Positions 12,008 to 22,020 of a DNA stretch of 46,316 bases are shown here, in pieces. A model generated the notes under the pieces. It saw nothing but the letters and a program-made list of their open reading frames with translations. It had not been told where the DNA came from and searched no databases. Location of the stretch: assembly GCA_026399025.1 (NCBI GenBank), contig JAPLRU010000005.1:1-46316 (forward strand). Direction: 5' to 3'. Source of the stretch: Methylobacter sp. Its GTDB lineage: Bacteria > Pseudomonadota > Gammaproteobacteria > Methylococcales > Methylomonadaceae. How positions within the stretch are numbered: the first letter of the stretch is position 1; each line of letters opens with the position of its first letter. The translations under genes were made by a program, and so were the position numbers.

Positions 12008-14200
12008 TTAAGAACTAAATCCGACAATGAAAAAGGTACCCAGCCTCAAGTTGTTCCGGCCATGCTGTGGGCTACATCGTCCATTTGGGTGGTGGTCAGG
12101 TTGACCGCTGCTTGTTTTATTGAGTTTCTGATACCGTGGCAGTAACGCCACGGATAGAGGTGAGAAAGTCTTCGATAGTTTGTCCGCGCCTATTCCTCTG
12201 CATACTGATGTCCGGCAGCCCAATTTCAACACCTTATTGCAGATTTTTTGGGAACCGGATCTGTGCAATAACTTTGTAAACTCCTGCGCTGGAACCGGAT
12301 ATCCCAATAGATAACCCTGTACATCGTTACAGCCATGCATTCTCAAAAACTTCAATTGCTCGTCTGTTTCAACGCCTTCAGCGATGACTTCAAGCCCCAA
12401 ACAATGCGCCATCGCAATAATAGCGACTACAATTGCGGCGGCGCTCGGGTCGTCTGCAATGTCCGAGATAAACGAGCGATCAATTTTCAGTCTGTCGATG
12501 GGAAATTGCTTCAGATAACTCAACGAGGAATAACCTGTGCCAAAATCGTCGATTGAAATCCGTACCCCGGAATGCTTAAGTGCGGCAAGTGTTTTTAGGG
12601 AAGCTTCAACATGTTGCATGGCGACATTTTCGGTCAGTTCCACATCCAAAAATCGGGGTTGCAGTCCTGATCCGGTCAAAACTTCGTCCACCAGCGTACT
12701 TAAATTAGCCTGTTTGAATTGATGACCGGACAGCTTCACCGCAACCCGTAAATCATGTCCGGACTGTCGCCATGATCGGCACTGTATACAAGCGGTGCGC
12801 AGCACCCATTCCCCTACGGATATAATCAGGCCGGTTTCTTCCATCAGCGGAATAAACTGATCGGGGAAAACAAGGCCGACTCCGGTTCGCTGCCAGCGCA
12901 ATAAAGCTTTCGCGCCTACGATTTGGCCGCTATCCAAATTGATTTGGGGCTGATAAAACAAGCGAAACTCGCCATGATCGAGCGCACGGCGAAGATGATG
13001 CTCCATTTCGATACGCTTAATGGAGTAGCTTTCCATGCTGGCTTGGAAAAAGCGGAATCTTTTCCTGCCGTCATTTTTGGCGCTATACATCGCAGTATCC
13101 GCCTGCTTCATTAATACCGCCGCGCTGTCGCCATCTTCCGGGAAGTAACTGATGCCAATGCTTGCCGAGACATACAGTTCATGGTCATCGAGACAAATAG
13201 GATTATCAAGCACGTCGTTTATGCGTCTCGCCGTCAACGCTACATCTTCACGGTTATTAAAGTCCTGCAATAACACGGTAAACTCATCGCCGCCCATGCG
13301 GGCCAGCGCATCGTTTTCGCGCAAACTCATTTTTAGAATCGATACCACTTTCTGTAACAGCAAGTCGCCCTTGGCGTGACCGAAGGTATCGTTGACATAT
13401 TTGAAGTTATCAAGATCGATGAATAACACCGCAATGTTTTGCCGACTTCTTTTTGCCTGCAAAATAGCCATATTAAGCCGGTCATGAAATAAATCACGAT
13501 TAGCTAAGCCGGTTAATTTGTCGTGAAAAGCCAGATAACCGGTTATCTGGGTAGCGGCGGCATTTGCCGATACGATGGCGCCTGCAATATCGGTTATAAA
13601 TAGGCCTTCCAATGCATTATCAAATACAGCTGCAGACAGCTTTAAATAATTTTGGGCGGTATCCTTGGCAACAAATGAGCGCAACATGCCCAGAGAAAAC
13701 CCCGTATGCCGGGCCGTTAACTGTAACAAAGCATGTTCATGGTGTTTCAGTTGGGAACCGTTTTTTGTGCTGACGCCAAGCACGCCGATACAACGGTTTT
13801 CCAGTATCAACGGATACATATTGACAGGAAATGACCGGCTTTCCGGCGGCAACTTATCGAATAATTGACGATTTAATGCTATTAAGCCGCCGGATACATA
13901 AACCGGGGATAGAGCGTGGATACATTGTCTGATGTGAGTGTTTGAAGATGAAGCCGTGCAGGCCAACATGATACCGTTGATATGCTCCGCCCCTTTGCCG
14001 ACGGCTCCTAACAGCGACAACTCGGCATCTTGCCCTATCAATCCAGCCCATACCAGATCAAAAGGGAAAGATGAAAATAATTTCTCGCAAATTCTTTGTA
14101 ATACTAGTGTTTCGTCGGTATTCCATGTCATCAGCAGATCATGCAGCTCCAATAACACGGACATATTTTCCTGATTAAGCTGGAAGGGCTTAACATCCAT
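12008..14200 (-). CDS. GAF/GGDEF/EAL cyclic-di-GMP protein with degenerate EAL domain
   Basis: 730 residues. A GAF-like domain (about 15-175) and the first third of a PAS domain (about 187-222) join abruptly to a GGDEF domain (223-390) and an EAL domain (395-645). The diguanylate cyclase site is intact: GGDEF at 303-307 with the inhibitory RxxD (REND) just before it. The EAL signature reads GAKALLRW, so catalytic Glu is Lys431, and the metal-binding Asn of the 'NLS..QF' motif is Lys489 (VKLSGHQF). DDFGTGYSSL and AEGVET remain. It is therefore likely to make rather than degrade c-di-GMP, with the EAL part regulatory. The last ~85 residues match nothing I know and may be a read-through tail. 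A perfect 20-bp palindrome sits at the PAS/GGDEF junction. Confidence 0.85.
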   Translation of the reverse strand: MDVKPFQLNQENMSVLLELHDLLMTWNTDETLVLQRICEKLFSSFPFDLVWAGLIGQDAELSLLGAVGKGAEHINGIMLACTASSSNTHIRQCIHALSPVYVSGGLIALNRQLFDKLPPESRSFPVNMYPLILENRCIGVLGVSTKNGSQLKHHEHALLQLTARHTGFSLGMLRSFVAKDTAQNYLKLSAAVFDNALEGLFITDIAGAIVSANAAATQITGYLAFHDKLTGLANRDLFHDRLNMAILQAKRSRQNIAVLFIDLDNFKYVNDTFGHAKGDLLLQKVVSILKMSLRENDALARMGGDEFTVLLQDFNNREDVALTARRINDVLDNPICLDDHELYVSASIGISYFPEDGDSAAVLMKQADTAMYSAKNDGRKRFRFFQASMESYSIKRIEMEHHLRRALDHGEFRLFYQPQINLDSGQIVGAKALLRWQRTGVGLVFPDQFIPLMEETGLIISVGEWVLRTACIQCRSWRQSGHDLRVAVKLSGHQFKQANLSTLVDEVLTGSGLQPRFLDVELTENVAMQHVEASLKTLAALKHSGVRISIDDFGTGYSSLSYLKQFPIDRLKIDRSFISDIADDPSAAAIVVAIIAMAHCLGLEVIAEGVETDEQLKFLRMHGCNDVQGYLLGYPVPAQEFTKLLHRSGSQKICNKVLKLGCRTSVCRGIGADKLSKTFSPLSVALLPRYQKLNKTSSGQPDHHPNGRCSPQHGRNNLRLGTFFIVGFSS

Positions 14201-14424
14201 GACATATCCATCTACTATTTTTGAGAGGAATATTATGGCCTTTAGCGTAACAGTTATAAATCAGCCAAGGTCTACAGGATTTGTAATGTTTACGAGGACA
14301 TGAAGTGTAAGTTTTATCCTACATTATGTAGAAAATTATCCGGTATAAAAAAGCCGCATCTATATTGAAAAGAACCCCATAAACCTGACGGCGAACGCTG
14401 CCAAAATAACGCACAGCACAAGCT

Positions 14425-15057
14425 TTAATCGAACAAATTATTTTTAAATGCGTAATGGATAATTTCGGCGTTTTTAGACATGCCCATTTTGTTCATTATG
14501 CGGGTTCGGTAGGTACTGATAGTCTTGGTGCTGAGCGCCATCTGCTGAGCAATATCAATCATGCCTTTACCTGCACAAATACCCTGAAACACCTGAAATT
14601 CGCGGTCGCTCAACGTGGTATGCAGTGGTTTTTCTTGATATGGGCTCAATTCGCCAATTAGTTTTTCAGTCATTGCCGCGCTGATATATTTCCCCCCTTT
14701 CGCGACCTTCCGAATCGCTTCCACCAGTTGCTCCGGCGCACTCTCCTTGGTGAGATAGCCATCCACACCCGCACGCAGCATTCTAACGGCATATTGCTCT
14801 TCCGGATACATACTCAAAATCAAAATGGGCAGGCGCGGATATTGTTGTTTCGCCAGTTTAATCAATTCCAGGACATTTTTACCCGGCATAGCAATATCGA
14901 GCAACATGATATTCCAGCCTCCGGTCCGGATAAACTTTAACGCCTCGTCACCGGAACTCGCTTCACCAAACACTTCCATGTCGGAAAGATCGGCGAGAAT
15001 TTGTTTCAGGCCTTGCCTGACAATGGCGTGATCATCGACAATCAATACTTTAATCAT
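14425..15057 (-). CDS. NarL/FixJ-family response regulator
   Basis: 210 residues. The receiver domain (1-120) has the acidic pair VDD, the phospho-acceptor Asp in LLDIAMPG (about residue 54), Ser in LILSMYP and Lys in YLTKES. The C-terminal LuxR-type helix-turn-helix (about 145-208) contains LSDREFQVFQGICAGKG and STKTISTYRTRIMNKMG. It resembles UvrY/GacA-type regulators. It is 178 bp downstream of the large histidine kinase on the same strand. That kinase is of the HisKA_3 class, which normally pairs with NarL-type regulators, so the two are a likely couple. Target genes are unknown. Confidence 0.9.
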   Translation of the reverse strand: MIKVLIVDDHAIVRQGLKQILADLSDMEVFGEASSGDEALKFIRTGGWNIMLLDIAMPGKNVLELIKLAKQQYPRLPILILSMYPEEQYAVRMLRAGVDGYLTKESAPEQLVEAIRKVAKGGKYISAAMTEKLIGELSPYQEKPLHTTLSDREFQVFQGICAGKGMIDIAQQMALSTKTISTYRTRIMNKMGMSKNAEIIHYAFKNNLFD

Positions 15058-15235
15058 AATAACCGCCTATCTTTCCTGATTTTGAGGCAACGCGCTCGCT
15101 CATACATCACTGAATATTTACCGGTTTTGCATATCTGCTCTTTGATCATCGCTCCGCTTCCCCCTGTCTCAACCTATACAGCTACTTTTATTTCCGCTAA
15201 ATGCAAGGCAATACGGTCACTTAGCTTTAACCTTG

Positions 15236-17821
15236 CTACTTTCTTTTGGGCGATGATTTTAAAGGCATAACCAACACAAGCGTAGTCCCATTCCCCGGAT
15301 GACTGGCAATTGTGATCTTTCCGCCAAAATGCCGGGCGCGCTCATGCATGCCCAAAATACCGTATTTACCGTGATTACGCATCTTGGCAATCGCCATGCC
15401 GCAACCGTTATCGGTTATTTGCATCATCAGACTATTTGCATCCGCGTTGACGGCAAGTTTTACTTTGCTCGCTTTGGAATGAAAGGCAATATTGGTTAAA
15501 GCTTCCTGCATAATGCGGAAAATCGCGATATCCCGGCTTTTATCCATTTTGATATTATTTTCCGGCAGCTTTAAAACGCATTGCATGCCCGTTTGCTTTC
15601 TAAACTCATCAAACTTCCAGTCGATGGCGGCATATAAGCCCAAATGATCCAGAATACTCGGTCTGAGATCGGTAATGATCTTTCGGGTGGTCTGAATGGC
15701 GTCGTCAATATGACCGCTCATCAAAGCGGCCTTTTCTTGGCAGGCGAATAAATCTTTAGGCAATTGTTTAGCCAGCCAGCTTAAATCCATTTTCAAGGCC
15801 GTCAAAGTGCTGCCCAATTGATCGTGAACCTCCCGCGCAATTCGAGTTCTTTCATCTTCCCGAGCCGTCACCAAGTGACTGGATAAATCGCGCAGAGCTT
15901 CCTCGTCCTGTCTGCGGTCGGTAATATCAGTAACAGAGCCGACCATGCGCACCGCGCGAGCATTTTCATCCCGAATAGTGTCTCCTCTGGACAGTATCCA
16001 CCGATAACTGCCGTCTTTGTGGCGCAACCGGATTTCGGTGCAGATCGGCTCATTTTCTTCCTGATGCCGACGTAAATCCTCTAATAAGCTCTTTTTATCA
16101 TCGGGATGGACAAGATCGAAAAAATCGGAAAAGGCGTCAGGCAGGTCGCCCTCGTTATATCCTAAAAACTCCAGCCAGCGTGACGAATGGTAGCTCTCGC
16201 CGGTCAAAATATTCCAATCCCAAATACCGTCATTGATCGCGCGCTCGACCAGCATATAGCGCTCCTCGCTTTTACGCAAAGCTTCTTCGGTCTTCTTGCG
16301 CTCGGTTATATCGCGTGCCGTGGCGATAAAAAAATGACCATAATCGACGTTAAACTCACTAACACCCAAGTCTATCGAAAACACAGAGCCGTCTTTTTTG
16401 CGTCCCTTCACTTCGCATCTGATACCCGTTTTATCTTTGCCTCCGCTCAGGTAGCTTGTTAAATACAGATCGGTTTCCGGCATCAATTTATTAAAATGAT
16501 GACCGATTAATTCCTCGGCCGAATAGCCGAAAAGCTCTTCGAAAGACGGATTGAGTGATTCAATGACGCCATTGCTGTCAAAAATAATAATGCCGTCGGA
16601 TACATGATCAAAAATAGAGCGCATCTTCGCTTCGCTTTTGCTCAACGCTTTTTCCATTTCGATACGACCGCTTACATCGTTCTGCACCCCGACATAGTGA
16701 GTGACTCTGCCTTGTTTGTCTCGCATTGGCGAGATATAAATCTCGCTCCAAAACAAACTTCCGTCTTTACGATAGTTACGCAACACAGCATAAGCATTTC
16801 GATAATTATGCAAAGCCTCTCGCAATTTGAGAATATCCGATTGATCCCTATCGTATTTTTGCAAAATGCGGCAATTATGGCCCAATAGTTCCTGTATCGA
16901 ATATCCAGTCATCCGTAAAAAAGCCTCATTAGCGTAAATAATGGCAAAATCCGTATCGGCCAGACCGGTAACGATGATGCCATTATTACTGGAATCGATC
17001 GCGTGTTGCATCAGATTCAATTTGTCTTCCGCATTACGGCGAAAGGTAATGTCTTGTATAGCGCCGTAAATCCGCACTATTTTACCGTTGCTCCAATCGC
17101 GTATCGGCAATGCGTGATCGCTGAAGTAGAGAACGTCACCGTTATGACTGATAACCCGGTACTCGCTGGTGTCTTCAATCCCATCCAACAGCCTCTCGAA
17201 TCGATGCTGAACGATCGATACATCATCCGGATGAATGGGCAAGCCCCAGTCTCGAATCTGCTCATCCATCTTCCGGTTAGGATTTACATTAATGCTGATA
17301 AATCGTTTAAAAGGCTCCGTGACCCATTCAAATGCCGGTTTGCCTTCGACTGAAATATACATGGAGTAAGCAAAATCGGAGGTCAACCGGGAAATAGCAA
17401 GATCCCATTTTTCACACAAACGGATGTCATTGTTCTCATCGAGACAATAACTTTTTTTTGTTGCTTCGAGCAGGCTTAGCTTTATCGCGGCGGACAAAGC
17501 ATGCCGATTACGCTTGACGACATAATCCGCCATACCGTATTTAATCGCGGCAACCGCTGTCTCTTCGCTGCCGAAATGAGTCAACATAATGACGGGTAGG
17601 CAGGAATAGCGGGATTGGATTTGCTTAAATAGAGTAAGTCCGTCGGTCCAACCGAGCCGATATTCTGTAATCGCCAGATCAAAATCGGCTCCGGCAATTT
17701 TTTCATCAAACGCCTCGCGACTGTTAACCTCGACAATATCCGCATCGGCAAACTCGTTGCGCAGTATTTTTATGGTCAGGTCCCGCTCAACCTCATCATC
17801 GTCAATAATTAAAAATTTCAT
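15236..17821 (-). CDS. hybrid sensor histidine kinase: receiver, multiple PAS, HisKA_3
   Basis: 861 residues, no transmembrane segment seen. The order is an N-terminal receiver domain (1-115), about four PAS/PAC modules (roughly 140-640; for example GHNCRILQKYDRDQ, which has the N-C-R-x-L-Q signature of LOV domains, and DITERKKTEEALRKSEERY), HisKA_3 (LVTAREDERTRIAREVHDQLG, His in REVHD) and an HATPase_c domain (ITDNGCGM, GKYGILGMHERARHFGG). In the receiver domain the expected phospho-acceptor Asp is Glu53 (AITEYRLGW), while the acidic pocket, Thr81 and Lys103 are kept. The second PAS (GYSIQELLGHNCRILQ) makes a flavin-binding light or redox sensor conceivable. The kinase probably phosphorylates the downstream NarL-type regulator. 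Confidence 0.88.
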   Translation of the reverse strand: MKFLIIDDDEVERDLTIKILRNEFADADIVEVNSREAFDEKIAGADFDLAITEYRLGWTDGLTLFKQIQSRYSCLPVIMLTHFGSEETAVAAIKYGMADYVVKRNRHALSAAIKLSLLEATKKSYCLDENNDIRLCEKWDLAISRLTSDFAYSMYISVEGKPAFEWVTEPFKRFISINVNPNRKMDEQIRDWGLPIHPDDVSIVQHRFERLLDGIEDTSEYRVISHNGDVLYFSDHALPIRDWSNGKIVRIYGAIQDITFRRNAEDKLNLMQHAIDSSNNGIIVTGLADTDFAIIYANEAFLRMTGYSIQELLGHNCRILQKYDRDQSDILKLREALHNYRNAYAVLRNYRKDGSLFWSEIYISPMRDKQGRVTHYVGVQNDVSGRIEMEKALSKSEAKMRSIFDHVSDGIIIFDSNGVIESLNPSFEELFGYSAEELIGHHFNKLMPETDLYLTSYLSGGKDKTGIRCEVKGRKKDGSVFSIDLGVSEFNVDYGHFFIATARDITERKKTEEALRKSEERYMLVERAINDGIWDWNILTGESYHSSRWLEFLGYNEGDLPDAFSDFFDLVHPDDKKSLLEDLRRHQEENEPICTEIRLRHKDGSYRWILSRGDTIRDENARAVRMVGSVTDITDRRQDEEALRDLSSHLVTAREDERTRIAREVHDQLGSTLTALKMDLSWLAKQLPKDLFACQEKAALMSGHIDDAIQTTRKIITDLRPSILDHLGLYAAIDWKFDEFRKQTGMQCVLKLPENNIKMDKSRDIAIFRIMQEALTNIAFHSKASKVKLAVNADANSLMMQITDNGCGMAIAKMRNHGKYGILGMHERARHFGGKITIASHPGNGTTLVLVMPLKSSPKRK

Positions 17822-18184
17822 ACATTCTCCTGTGCCTTAATTTCGCCCGTCATGCCACTCAGTCCTCCTAAGCCGTCGGCCTTGCATCGGAATAGCAATA
17901 TCCTCCAGTCCATACCTGACTATGGCATTATCGCCGGCAATATCGGTACAAAGCCTAAAGAAGGCCTGCTATCGCTCCCCCGGAGCGCACTGCCATTCAG
18001 TCATCCCCATAGTCCGGGTTGACATGCAGGCCCCCGAGCTTAAACACGCTTTATATTTCAATACACTATACCTCACAACATGACCTACTTTATTTTTTCA
18101 AAACTTATGCCATTTTTAGCTTGCATTATTAAATCTTTTCAACCATAATAGCTGTCCTTTAGCCAGTACGGCTGATGTTTTAAT
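17822..18184. other. intergenic region between the histidine kinase and ffs
   Basis: About 360 bp between divergent units. No gene or convincing RNA seen. It must contain the promoters of the kinase (minus) and of the 4.5S RNA (plus), but no clear consensus promoter could be picked. Confidence 0.4.
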
Positions 18185-18297
<113 letters not shown>

Positions 18298-18325
18298 CAA
18301 ATCATCCTCACCTTACGAGCCTGCA

Positions 18326-19930
18326 ATGAATTATCAGGTTCTCGCCAGAAAATGGCGTCCCCATAATTTCACAGAAGTCGTCGGACAAGAACATGTGGTC
18401 AAATCGTTAATGAACGCTTTGCAACATGATCGACTTCATCATGCCTATTTATTTACCGGAACGCGCGGCGTAGGCAAAACCACCATTGCCCGCATTTTAG
18501 CCAAAGCCATCAATTGCGAAAATCTCCAGAACTTTAACCCTTGCGGCGTATGCAGCGTGTGCCGCGACTTGGATGAAGGGCGCTTCATGGATTTAATCGA
18601 GGTCGATGCAGCCTCGCGCACCAAAGTTGAAGATACCCGAGATTTGCTCGACAATGCCCAGTACGCGCCTAATCAAGGCCGCTATAAAGTCTATCTGATT
18701 GACGAAGTGCACATGCTGTCCGGGCACAGTTTCAATGCCCTGCTGAAAACACTGGAAGAACCGCCTCCGCACGTAAAATTTCTGCTGGCCACCACCGACC
18801 CCCACAAAATCCCCATCACCGTTCTGTCCCGTTGTTTGCAGTTCAATCTCAAACGCTTGCTGCCCGGCCAGATTTTTACCCAGATGGAGTTTATCCTTCA
18901 ACAGGAACATATTGAAGCTGAACCCGGCGCTTTGAAATTATTGTCGCGCGCCGCCGACGGTAGTATGCGCGACGGCTTAAGCTTATTAGACCAAGCCATT
19001 GTTTACGGCAACGGCAAGGTTGGCGCCGAAGACGTCAACGCGATGCTGGGCACCGTGGCGCAGCAACCTGTCGAAGATATTTTAACAGCCTTGTCCGAAG
19101 GCGATGCGGCGGCGATACTCGACAAAATAAACGAAATAGCTAACTTAAGCCCTGACTTTAGCGATGTATTGCAACAGATTTTACAAGCCCTGCATCGCAT
19201 TGCCTTGCTGCAACAAATACCGAAGGCTATCGACCCTGATTTCGATGCGGAGATGATAACGACATTGGCTGCCAAGCTGAGTCCCGAAGATGTGCAGCTT
19301 TATTACCAAATAGCCCTGATAGGACAACGGGACCTGGATTTGGCGCCCGATCCGCGTAGCGGTTTTGAAATGCTGATGTTACGCATGTTGACCTTTAGAC
19401 CGGTCGGCATAGCCTCAACGCCGCCGGTTAAATCGGATCAGACTCCTCAGCTTATTAACAAATCCCAAGCACAACCTATCTCTAAGCCGGAAATTACGGA
19501 GCCATCCGCTATCGCCCCTGCAAAAACCGATCGGGACAGCGGCGCTCAACAGCATAGTTCCAATTGGGCGGAAATGGTTACGGCCATGAAAATTAGCGGT
19601 TTAACTCGAGAACTGGCTCATAACTGTGTGCTGGAAAACATTGACGATACCGTCTGCACCTTGCTATTGGATCCAGGGCATAAACAACTGCGTAGCGCCC
19701 GCACCGAAGCCAATTTACAACAAGCGTTGCAGGATTACCGCAAAGCCCCTTTAAAACTGGTCATCACCACCGAAAAAACATCGCTTGCCACGCCCGCCGT
19801 GCAATTAACCAAGCAGCGCGAAGACCGACAACAAGCTGCGGTTGATGCGATTAATTCAGACGAAAATATCCAGGCCTTAAAAGAACATTTGGGGGCTAGG
19901 ATTATGCCCGGTACCATAGAGCCGATTTAA
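18326..19930 (+). CDS. dnaX: DNA polymerase III subunits gamma/tau
   Basis: 534 residues from the ATG at 18326 ([12 protein letters not shown], the canonical family start). An open frame extends upstream to 18275, but that part lies inside the 4.5S RNA gene. The AAA+ clamp-loader module shows Walker [21 protein letters not shown], a zinc site (CGVCSVC preceded by NC), DEVHML and the sensor region [16 protein letters not shown] linker with proline and serine follows, then a tau C-terminal domain that would bind the alpha subunit ([18 protein letters not shown] onward). No obvious programmed -1 slippery heptamer with stem was found, so a separate gamma form is not evident. The gene is followed by ybaB and recR, the usual order. 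Confidence 0.96.
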   Translation: MNYQVLARKWRPHNFTEVVGQEHVVKSLMNALQHDRLHHAYLFTGTRGVGKTTIARILAKAINCENLQNFNPCGVCSVCRDLDEGRFMDLIEVDAASRTKVEDTRDLLDNAQYAPNQGRYKVYLIDEVHMLSGHSFNALLKTLEEPPPHVKFLLATTDPHKIPITVLSRCLQFNLKRLLPGQIFTQMEFILQQEHIEAEPGALKLLSRAADGSMRDGLSLLDQAIVYGNGKVGAEDVNAMLGTVAQQPVEDILTALSEGDAAAILDKINEIANLSPDFSDVLQQILQALHRIALLQQIPKAIDPDFDAEMITTLAAKLSPEDVQLYYQIALIGQRDLDLAPDPRSGFEMLMLRMLTFRPVGIASTPPVKSDQTPQLINKSQAQPISKPEITEPSAIAPAKTDRDSGAQQHSSNWAEMVTAMKISGLTRELAHNCVLENIDDTVCTLLLDPGHKQLRSARTEANLQQALQDYRKAPLKLVITTEKTSLATPAVQLTKQREDRQQAAVDAINSDENIQALKEHLGARIMPGTIEPI

Positions 19931-19964
19931 CGAAAACCGATCTAACGAAAACGGAGACAAAGCA

Positions 19965-20288
19965 ATGAAAAACGCACTCGGCAACATCATGCAACAAGCC
20001 CAAAAAATGCAGGACGACTTCAAAAAAGCACAGGAAGAACTCAATTCCATGCAGGTCATGGGCGAATCCGGCGGCGGGCTGGTGACCATTCTGATGACAG
20101 GTAAGCGCGAAGCCAGAAAAGTAACCATCGACCCATCCCTGCTCGGCGAAGATAAAGATATGCTGGAAGACTTGGTCGCGGCGGCTATTAATGACGCCGT
20201 CAATAAAGTCGCCAAAATGAAAAAAGAAAAAATGTCGGATGTCACCGCCGGACTTCCGCTACCTCCCGGATTCCAGCTGCCTTTTTAA
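19965..20288 (+). CDS. ybaB: YbaB/EbfC family nucleoid-associated protein
   Basis: 107 residues, typical length. It begins [26 protein letters not shown], the long basic/acidic helix that forms the homodimer, followed by the [25 protein letters not shown] core. It binds DNA without strong sequence specificity. GGAGAC upstream of the ATG gives a plausible ribosome binding site. It lies 34 bp after dnaX and before recR. A 19-bp tandem duplication covers its stop codon. Confidence 0.95.
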   Translation: MKNALGNIMQQAQKMQDDFKKAQEELNSMQVMGESGGGLVTILMTGKREARKVTIDPSLLGEDKDMLEDLVAAAINDAVNKVAKMKKEKMSDVTAGLPLPPGFQLPF

Positions 20289-20310
20289 TATCCAGCTGCC
20301 TTTTTAATAT
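20273..20310 (+). repeat. 19-bp perfect tandem duplication at the end of ybaB
   Basis: CCAGCTGCCTTTTTAATAT is present twice back to back (20273-20291 and 20292-20310). The first copy encodes the last codons and stop of ybaB; the second is downstream and untranslated. Confidence 0.95.
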
Positions 20311-20326
20311 AAAGAAGCTGTTTACT

Positions 20327-20923
20327 ATGAAAAAAACGGGCTTACTGGGACACTTGATACAAAACCTATGCTGCTTGCCCGGCGTCGGTCCTAAATCCGC
20401 CCAGCGCATGGCCTTTCATTTGCTCCAACGCGACCGCAACGGTGCAACACTGTTGGCTCAAACGCTGTTGCGAGCGCTTGAAGAAATCGGTTATTGCAAA
20501 CAATGCCGCACTTTAACCGAAGGCGAGCTGTGCGACATTTGCGCGGATACGTCAAGAGACGAGTCCATCATCTGCATCGTAGAAAGCCCGTCCGATGTTT
20601 GGATTATCGATCAGGCCACGCTGTTTAAAGGCCGCTATTTTGTACTGCACGGCCGGTTATCGCCGTTAGACGGCATAGGCCCGGATGAACTCGGCTTGGA
20701 TCAGTTGGAGCAACAACTGGCCGCAGGCCATATCAAGGAACTGATTTTGGCAACCAACGCCACAGTTGAAGGCGAGGCCACCGCTTATTTTATCGGCGAA
20801 CTGGCCAAACAACACCACGTATCGGCCAGCAGAATCGCACACGGCGTACCGATGGGCGGCGAGTTGGAATTTACCGACAGCAGCACCCTATCCCACGCTT
20901 TTAACGGTCGCATAGAGATGTAA
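20327..20923 (+). CDS. recR: recombination mediator protein RecR
   Basis: 198 residues. The helix-hairpin-helix region [20 protein letters not shown] is at about 14-33. The four-Cys zinc finger is [16 protein letters not shown] at about 57-72, and the Toprim domain has [12 protein letters not shown] and [18 protein letters not shown]. The protein works with RecF and RecO to load RecA on gapped DNA. Third gene of the dnaX-ybaB-recR block, 38 bp after ybaB. Confidence 0.97.
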   Translation: MKKTGLLGHLIQNLCCLPGVGPKSAQRMAFHLLQRDRNGATLLAQTLLRALEEIGYCKQCRTLTEGELCDICADTSRDESIICIVESPSDVWIIDQATLFKGRYFVLHGRLSPLDGIGPDELGLDQLEQQLAAGHIKELILATNATVEGEATAYFIGELAKQHHVSASRIAHGVPMGGELEFTDSSTLSHAFNGRIEM

Positions 20924-21024
20924 CCTACCCGTCGGCTGAACGGCGCCGAAACCGGTTGTTCGCTCTCGTTCAACCAACAGCTTGGTCGAGCCTTGTCGAC
21001 CCCAACCCAAAAAAGGTGAAAACG

Positions 21025-21363
21025 ATGACTGATTGTTTATTTTGCAAAATGGTTGCCGGTGTTATCAAACCGGATGTGGTTTTTGAAGATGAAGCTATTT
21101 TGGCTTTCAGGGATATTCATCCCCAAGCCCCGGTACATATATTGATTATTCCCAAACGCCACATCGCCACCTTAAACGATCTGGACGATACTCTACTGGC
21201 GGGCCGAATACTACAGACAGCGTCAACACTGGCCGAACAGGAAGGCATAGCCGAAGCCGGATATCGAACCGTATTCAACTGCAACCAAAAAGGCGGACAA
21301 GAGGTTTATCACCTGCACTTGCATTTGCTGGGCGGCAGGCAAATGATTTGGCCGCCGGGCTAG
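21025..21363 (+). CDS. hinT: HIT-family purine nucleoside phosphoramidase (HinT-like)
   Basis: 112 residues from the ATG at 21025, chosen because AAAAGGTGA lies just upstream and the family begins M-x-x-C-L-F-C-K-M. The signature is HLHLHLLGGRQM (histidine triad) near the C-terminus, after the conserved FRDIHPQAPVHILIIPKRHI. The proteins hydrolyse nucleotide phosphoramidates; the cellular role is housekeeping and poorly defined. An exported cupin gene follows after 16 bp. Confidence 0.93.
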   Translation: MTDCLFCKMVAGVIKPDVVFEDEAILAFRDIHPQAPVHILIIPKRHIATLNDLDDTLLAGRILQTASTLAEQEGIAEAGYRTVFNCNQKGGQEVYHLHLHLLGGRQMIWPPG

Positions 21364-21379
21364 TAAGCGCCGATTTCTA

Positions 21380-21838
21380 ATGAACACTAAAGTCCGCTTG
21401 CTTTTGTTCATCGCATTATGCAGCCCCTTTGCAGCATCCGCCCTGGATGACAAAATAGCCCTGAAAGTCACCCAACTGCTCAAAACAACCACCAGCTGGG
21501 ATGGCAAACAGATCGTCTTCCCCAAAGGACAAGGCGAAGTGACCACCTTGATTGTCGAGATTGCGCCGGAAGCCGAGACCGGATGGCACGAACATCCGGT
21601 GCCTTCGTTCGCCTACATCATGGCAGGCGAACTGAAATTAACGCTCGTTACCGGCGAAATTAAATTTCTTCATGCGGGCGATGTTTTGCCCGAATCCGTA
21701 GGCGTACTGCACAACGGCCGCAACATAGGCAAAGAGCCGGTAAAGATTCTGGTGTTTTACATGGGAGAAGTCGGCGCCAAGCTTAGCGTTGCCCATCCGG
21801 AATTTGTTCCTCCGCCATTATCTGAGTTACCGAAGTAA
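21380..21838 (+). CDS. exported cupin-domain protein
   Basis: 152 residues with a signal peptide (MNTKVRLLLFIALCSPFAASA, cleavage expected near residue 21) and a single cupin barrel. The metal-site pattern is GWHEHPVPSFAYIMAGEL followed by FLHAGDVLPE and GVLHNGRN, giving two His and one Glu-like positions. Such small periplasmic cupins have no agreed substrate. It is the last gene before the terminator at 21952-21978 and probably shares a transcript with hinT. Confidence 0.85.
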   Translation: MNTKVRLLLFIALCSPFAASALDDKIALKVTQLLKTTTSWDGKQIVFPKGQGEVTTLIVEIAPEAETGWHEHPVPSFAYIMAGELKLTLVTGEIKFLHAGDVLPESVGVLHNGRNIGKEPVKILVFYMGEVGAKLSVAHPEFVPPPLSELPK

Positions 21839-21951
21839 TATCATGATAAAAGTCTTGTAGCTGAAATAACCGGACGATTTTTCTATTACGAGGTTTACTA
21901 CGAACGGCATAACCTTAAACTGTCGGGAAGCCACCTTTTTATCATAAAAAC

Positions 21952-21978
21952 CGCCCCGCCAAAATCGGGGCGTTTTTT
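21952..21978 (+). terminator. Rho-independent terminator after the cupin gene
   Basis: A perfect 7-bp GC stem (CGCCCCG, loop CCAAAAT, CGGGGCG) is followed by TTTTTT. It lies about 115 bp downstream of the cupin stop and just before the next gene. Confidence 0.93.
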
Positions 21979-22020
21979 GTTGTATTATAATTCCGCTTGG
22001 ATTTAGACCGGAGAAGAGAA

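Noticed and set aside
19480-19600. Possible programmed frameshift site in dnaX
   Set aside because: An A-run (CAAAAAC) exists in the linker, but it is not a proper X-XXY-YYZ heptamer and no strong downstream stem was found.
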